Positions 5,682-8,647 of a stretch of 8,647 bases of DNA are shown here, piece after piece. This stretch comes from Janthinobacterium sp. GTDB taxonomy: Bacteria > Pseudomonadota > Gammaproteobacteria > Burkholderiales > Burkholderiaceae_D. Made by a program: the position numbers and the translations under genes. A model generated the notes under the pieces. That model saw only the letters and a list, made by a program, of their open reading frames with translations. It had not been told where the DNA came from and searched no databases. Within the stretch, counting starts at the first letter, position 1. Every line of letters starts with the position of its first letter. Where the stretch lies: contig DMYQ01000304.1 in NCBI GenBank assembly GCA_003482555.1, positions 1-8,647 on the forward strand, in the 5' to 3' direction.

Positions 5682-6593
5682 TTGCTGCGTCTTGATGATC
5701 TGGGAATCTTTGTCCGCACGGCCGACCGGGGCAGCCTGTCGGCCGCCGCGCGCGAGCTGGAGGTGTCGCCGGCCGTGGCCAGCGCGGCCGTCAAGCGCCT
5801 GGAAGGGGAGCTGGGCCTGCGCCTGTTCGCCCGCACCACGCGCTCGCTGCGCCTGACGGAAGAGGGCGAGCACTACCTGATCCACGCGCGCGAAGCGCTG
5901 CGCCTGCTCAAGGAAGGGCACGACGCCTTGATCGAGGGCAAGGAAAGCTTCGGCGGCACCCTGAAGATCTCCATGCCGTCCGACTTCGGCCGCAATACCC
6001 TGGTGGGCTGGCTCGATGGCTTCCAGCTGCTGCATCCGCACATCAGTTATCAGCTCAGCGTCAGCGACCGCCTGGCCGATATGTACCGGCAGCCCGTCGA
6101 CATCGCCATCCGCTACGGCGCGCAAGACGATTCCAGCCTGATCGCGATGCCGATCGCGCCCGACAACCGGCGCGTGCTGGTGGCTTCGCCCGCCTACCTG
6201 AGCCGGGGCGCGCCCCTGCGCGAACTGGCCGATTTGCACCAGCATAATTGTCTGCGCTTCGTGATGGACGACGTGATCTACGACCGCTGGACCTTCCGGC
6301 GCGCGCCACCCCTGGCGCCGCTGAGCGTGCGCGTGGGCGGCGACCGCGTCGCCGACGATGCCGACGTGGTGCGGCGCTGGGCCGTGGCGGGCCTGGGGAT
6401 CGCCTACAAATCGCGCATCGACGTGAACGAGGATATCCGCGCCGGCCGTTTGCAGGCCCTGCTGCCGAAGCTGGCCTGGGAACCGGTGCCCCTGTATTTG
6501 CTGTGCCTGCACCGCGCCCAGGTAACGCCGACGGTGATACGGTTGCGCGATTTCTTGCGCGCGCAATGCGCGGCCATGCCCCGCGACGACTAG
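5682..6593 (+). CDS. LysR-family transcriptional regulator (CrgA-like clade)
   Basis: The 303-residue regulator has the usual LysR length. The winged helix-turn-helix at about residues 1-60 shows LDDLGIFVRTADRGSLSAAA, SPAVASAAVKRLEGELGLRLFART and a LTEEG end. The effector-binding domain runs from about 92 (GTLKISMPSDFG) to 297, with DIAIRYG near 145-151, as in the CrgA/DmlR-like group. Initiation is probably at TTG, with a good ribosome binding site. The gene is divergent from a dehydrogenase gene with 135 bp between the starts; by analogy with other LysR pairs it should regulate that gene and itself, but the effector is unknown. The last codons and the stop lie inside an imperfect 21-bp direct duplication (6570-6590 and 6596-6616), so the C-terminal end may be strain-variable. 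Confidence 0.95.
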   Translation: MLRLDDLGIFVRTADRGSLSAAARELEVSPAVASAAVKRLEGELGLRLFARTTRSLRLTEEGEHYLIHAREALRLLKEGHDALIEGKESFGGTLKISMPSDFGRNTLVGWLDGFQLLHPHISYQLSVSDRLADMYRQPVDIAIRYGAQDDSSLIAMPIAPDNRRVLVASPAYLSRGAPLRELADLHQHNCLRFVMDDVIYDRWTFRRAPPLAPLSVRVGGDRVADDADVVRRWAVAGLGIAYKSRIDVNEDIRAGRLQALLPKLAWEPVPLYLLCLHRAQVTPTVIRLRDFLRAQCAAMPRDD

Positions 6594-6616
6594 CGGCGGC
6601 CATGCCTCGCGCCGAC
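6570..6616 (+). repeat. Imperfect 21-bp direct repeat spanning the LysR stop codon
   Basis: The unit at 6570-6590 (GCGGCCATGCCCCGCG then ACGAC) recurs at 6596-6616 (GCGGCCATGCCTCGCG then CCGAC) with two mismatches, 26 bp apart. The first copy encodes the final residues of the LysR protein and the second lies just after its TAG. It looks like a small tandem duplication that later diverged. Confidence 0.6.
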
Positions 6617-6808
6617 CAGCGCGGCGTGTCCGGACTGGCCGCGCTTACATCTGCTTGCAAATACGCGGCGGCGAGTGCGGGCAATATGGCGGTCGCGGCG
6701 GTATCATCGGGGTGGATGCATGGGCGCAGCCGCGCCGCTAGCGTCGCAAAGTATTGCCATTGCCGGCGAATCAAGGCATTCCGACCGCACTTCACGAAAG
6801 CTTGGCAC
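6594..6808. other. Intergenic region upstream of the DUF1800 gene
   Basis: These 215 bp separate the LysR stop from the DUF1800 start. The region begins with the second copy of the short duplication. It has a few GC-rich inverted repeats (GCCGCG 6638-6643 with CGCGGC 6664-6669; GGCGC 6723-6727 with GCGCC 6732-6736), but none has a following T-run, so no intrinsic terminator for the LysR gene is apparent. A TATCAT at 6702-6707 is a possible -10 without a recognisable -35. The DUF1800 frame stays open through this region, but no better start is seen. Confidence 0.5.
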
Positions 6809-8356
6809 ATGGATACGTCCCGGAACACGAGCCGTCTTCCCGCCGCCGGCCTGCTGGTGGCCGCGCTGGCCGGCTGCGCCACGAGCGCGCCCCCGGCCGC
6901 CGCCCCCGGCGCGCCGCCGTCGAACGCGAACATCGCCATGCTGGAGCGGGTCAGCTGGGGCGTGAACGCCTCGTCGGTGAAGCAACTCCAGGCCCAGGGC
7001 TGGGATGCCTATCTGGCCGGCCAGTTGCATCCGGGCCCGGCCGCGCTGCCGGCCGCAGTGAAGGCGCAGATCCAGGCCATGAGCATCAGCGCCCGCCCGC
7101 TCGAACGACTGGTGGCGGATCTGGAGCGGCAGCGCAAGGCGGCTGACGCGATTCCCAAGGACGAAGAGAAAAAGCTGGCGCAGCAAGCCTACCAGCAGGA
7201 ATTGAACCGCCTGGCGCGTGAAGCGGCGACCCGTTCGCTGCTGCGGGCGCTGTATTCGCCGAACCAGTTGCAGGAACAGCTGACCTGGTTCTGGATGAAT
7301 CATTTCAGCGTCCACCAGGGCAAGCACAATTTGCGCGCCATGGTGGGCGACTACGAGGCGAACGCCATCGCGCCGCACGCGCTGGGCAAGTTCCGCGACT
7401 TGCTGGGCGCCATCGTGCACCATCCGGCCATGCTGCGCTATCTGGACAACGAGGCCAACGCCGTCAACCATATCAATGAAAATTACGCGCGCGAGCTGAT
7501 GGAGTTGCACACCCTGGGCGTGGGCGGCGGCTACAGCCAGCGCGACGTGCAAGAACTGGCGCGCATCCTCACCGGCGTCGGCGTCAACCTGGGCCCGGAC
7601 GCGCCCAAGGTGGCGCCCAAGTTGCAGGCGCAATATGTGCGCCGCGGCTTGTTCGAGTTCAATCCGGGCCGGCACGACTATGGCGACAAGCAATTTCTCG
7701 GAAAGACCGTGCGCGGGCGCGGCCTGGCCGAGCTGGACGAGGCGATCGACCGCCTCAGCCGCAGCCCGGCCACGGCCCACTTCATCAGCCGCAAGCTGGC
7801 CCGGTATTTCGTGGCCGATGAACCGTCCGCCGCCCTCGTCGAGCGCATGGCGCAAACCTTCCTGCGCAGCGACGGCGATATCGCGGCGACCCTGCAAACC
7901 ATGTTTGCCGGCGCCGAGCTGCGCCAGTCGCTGGGGCACAAGTTCAAGGACCCCATCCATTATGTGGTGTCGGCCGTGCGCCTGACCTACGACGACAAGC
8001 TCATTCTCAACACGGGGCCGATGTTGAACTGGCTCAATCGCATGGGCGAACCGCTGTACGGGCGCCAGACGCCGGACGGCTATCCTTTGCCGGGCAGCGC
8101 CTGGGCCAGTCCGGGGCAGATGAGCACGCGCTTTGAAATCGCCAAGGCCATCGGCTCGGGCAACGCCGGCCTGTTCAAGACCGACGGGCCGCAGCCGCGG
8201 GAGCGCGCCGCCTTCCCGCAACTGGCCAACGCCTTGTACTACCAATGGCTGAAAAGCACGCTCGCGCCCACCACCCTGCAGGCGCTGGAGCAAGCCGTGT
8301 CGGCGCCGGAATGGAATACCTTCCTGCTATCCTCGCCCGAAATGATGCACCGTTAA
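6809..8356 (+). CDS. DUF1800 domain-containing lipoprotein
   Basis: The 515-residue protein starts with a lipoprotein signal (MDTSRNTSR, then a hydrophobic stretch ending in lipobox LAGC with the lipidated Cys at 23). Residue 24 is Ala, not Asp, so sorting to the outer membrane is expected. An Ala/Pro-rich linker follows to about residue 38. The rest matches the DUF1800 family: MLERVSWG near the start, WFWMNHFSVHQGK (160-172), the family hallmark NENYARELMELHTLG (223-237), the following TQ/SQRDVQELARILTG-type helix, and FISRKLARYFV further on. Its function is not established. It is followed after 11 bp by a DUF1501 gene, and this pairing is widespread, so the two probably work together outside the cytoplasm. 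The frame is open back to 6248, but the lipoprotein signal supports the ATG at 6809; its ribosome binding site is weak (GAAAG). Confidence 0.92.
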   Translation: MDTSRNTSRLPAAGLLVAALAGCATSAPPAAAPGAPPSNANIAMLERVSWGVNASSVKQLQAQGWDAYLAGQLHPGPAALPAAVKAQIQAMSISARPLERLVADLERQRKAADAIPKDEEKKLAQQAYQQELNRLAREAATRSLLRALYSPNQLQEQLTWFWMNHFSVHQGKHNLRAMVGDYEANAIAPHALGKFRDLLGAIVHHPAMLRYLDNEANAVNHINENYARELMELHTLGVGGGYSQRDVQELARILTGVGVNLGPDAPKVAPKLQAQYVRRGLFEFNPGRHDYGDKQFLGKTVRGRGLAELDEAIDRLSRSPATAHFISRKLARYFVADEPSAALVERMAQTFLRSDGDIAATLQTMFAGAELRQSLGHKFKDPIHYVVSAVRLTYDDKLILNTGPMLNWLNRMGEPLYGRQTPDGYPLPGSAWASPGQMSTRFEIAKAIGSGNAGLFKTDGPQPRERAAFPQLANALYYQWLKSTLAPTTLQALEQAVSAPEWNTFLLSSPEMMHR

Positions 8357-8367
8357 AAGGAAAAGCC

Positions 8368-8647
8368 ATGAATCGACGCGACCTCATCAAAGCGCTGGGC
8401 GCGCTGCCGCTGGCCGCGTCCGGTCGTTTGCTGGCGGCGCCGGCCGGCAAGACCAAGCTGCTGTTCGTCTTCCTGCGCGGCGGCTACGACGCCGCCAACC
8501 TGCTGGTGCCGGTGTCCAGCCAGTTTTATTACGAGGCGCGGCCAAACATCGCCGTGCCGCGTCCGGGCGCGGACTTGAACGCCGCGCTGGCGCTGAACGG
8601 CGACTGGGGCTTGCATCCGGCCTTGCGCGAGAGCATTTACCCTCTGT
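8368..8647 (+). CDS. DUF1501 domain-containing protein with Tat signal (3' end beyond the window)
   Basis: The first 93 codons are present. The N-terminus NRRDLIKALG is a twin-arginine motif (Arg3-Arg4), followed by a hydrophobic stretch and a probable cleavage near LLAAPA, so folded export through Tat is expected. The mature start KLLFVFLRGGYDAANLLVPV and the later GDWGLHPALRESIYPL are characteristic of DUF1501 proteins, which belong to the broader alkaline phosphatase/sulfatase-like group; no activity is established for this subgroup. The ATG has a good ribosome binding site (AAGGA, 6-nt spacer) and starts 11 bp after the DUF1800 stop, so the two genes form an operon. DUF1501 proteins are usually about 380-450 residues, so roughly three quarters of the gene is missing. 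Confidence 0.92.
   Translation, partial: MNRRDLIKALGALPLAASGRLLAAPAGKTKLLFVFLRGGYDAANLLVPVSSQFYYEARPNIAVPRPGADLNAALALNGDWGLHPALRESIYPL

Noticed and set aside
6638..6736. GC-rich hairpins as an intrinsic terminator for the LysR gene
   Set aside because: Stems are only 5-6 bp, one has a 20-nt loop, and neither is followed by a run of T.
6248..6808. Upstream extension of the DUF1800 frame, including ATGs at 6602 and 6689
   Set aside because: The frame is open but part of it lies inside the LysR gene. There is no ribosome binding site before these ATGs, and an extended N-terminus would bury the clear lipoprotein signal that starts at 6809.

Overview
The window is GC-rich DNA (strong third-position G/C in every gene) with compact, closely spaced genes. 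This fits a chromosomal segment of a betaproteobacterium, probably of the Oxalobacteraceae (Janthinobacterium/Massilia/Duganella-like). That placement is inferred from codon style and protein flavour, not from a search. No tRNA, rRNA, CRISPR array, insertion sequence or integrase was seen.

Layout from left to right. (1) Bases 1-23, minus strand: the first seven codons of a gene leaving the window, whose N-terminus resembles an L-lactate permease. (2) Bases 24-307: a divergent intergenic region with short repeats. (3) Bases 308-1219 and 1216-4536, plus strand: a two-gene, translationally coupled (ATGA overlap) sensory operon. The first gene encodes a periplasmic solute-binding (Venus flytrap) domain tethered by one C-terminal membrane helix. 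The second encodes a large MASE1-PAS-PAS-HisKA-HATPase-REC-REC hybrid histidine kinase. Together they look like a BvgS/EvgS-type sensor in which the flytrap sits on a separate polypeptide. (4) Bases 4533-5546, minus strand: a zinc-independent, quinone-oxidoreductase-like MDR dehydrogenase, converging on the kinase so that one TTAA gives both stop codons. (5) Bases 5547-5681: a divergent promoter region with several direct and inverted repeats. (6) Bases 5682-6593, plus strand: a LysR-type regulator with a TTG start, probably controlling the dehydrogenase. (7) Bases 6594-6808: an intergenic stretch that begins with an imperfect duplication of the end of the LysR gene. (8) Bases 6809-8356 and 8368-8647, plus strand: a DUF1800 lipoprotein followed after 11 bp by a DUF1501 protein with a twin-arginine signal, cut by the window edge. 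This pairing is common in Proteobacteria and Planctomycetes and its biochemical role is unsettled.

Functionally the window holds three independent modules: a membrane phosphorelay sensor without its own Hpt domain or response regulator; a LysR/oxidoreductase divergent pair; and an exported DUF1800/DUF1501 pair. The most interesting point is the separately encoded flytrap plus MASE1 hybrid kinase. The rest is mostly ordinary chromosomal content with some small regulatory-scale structures.
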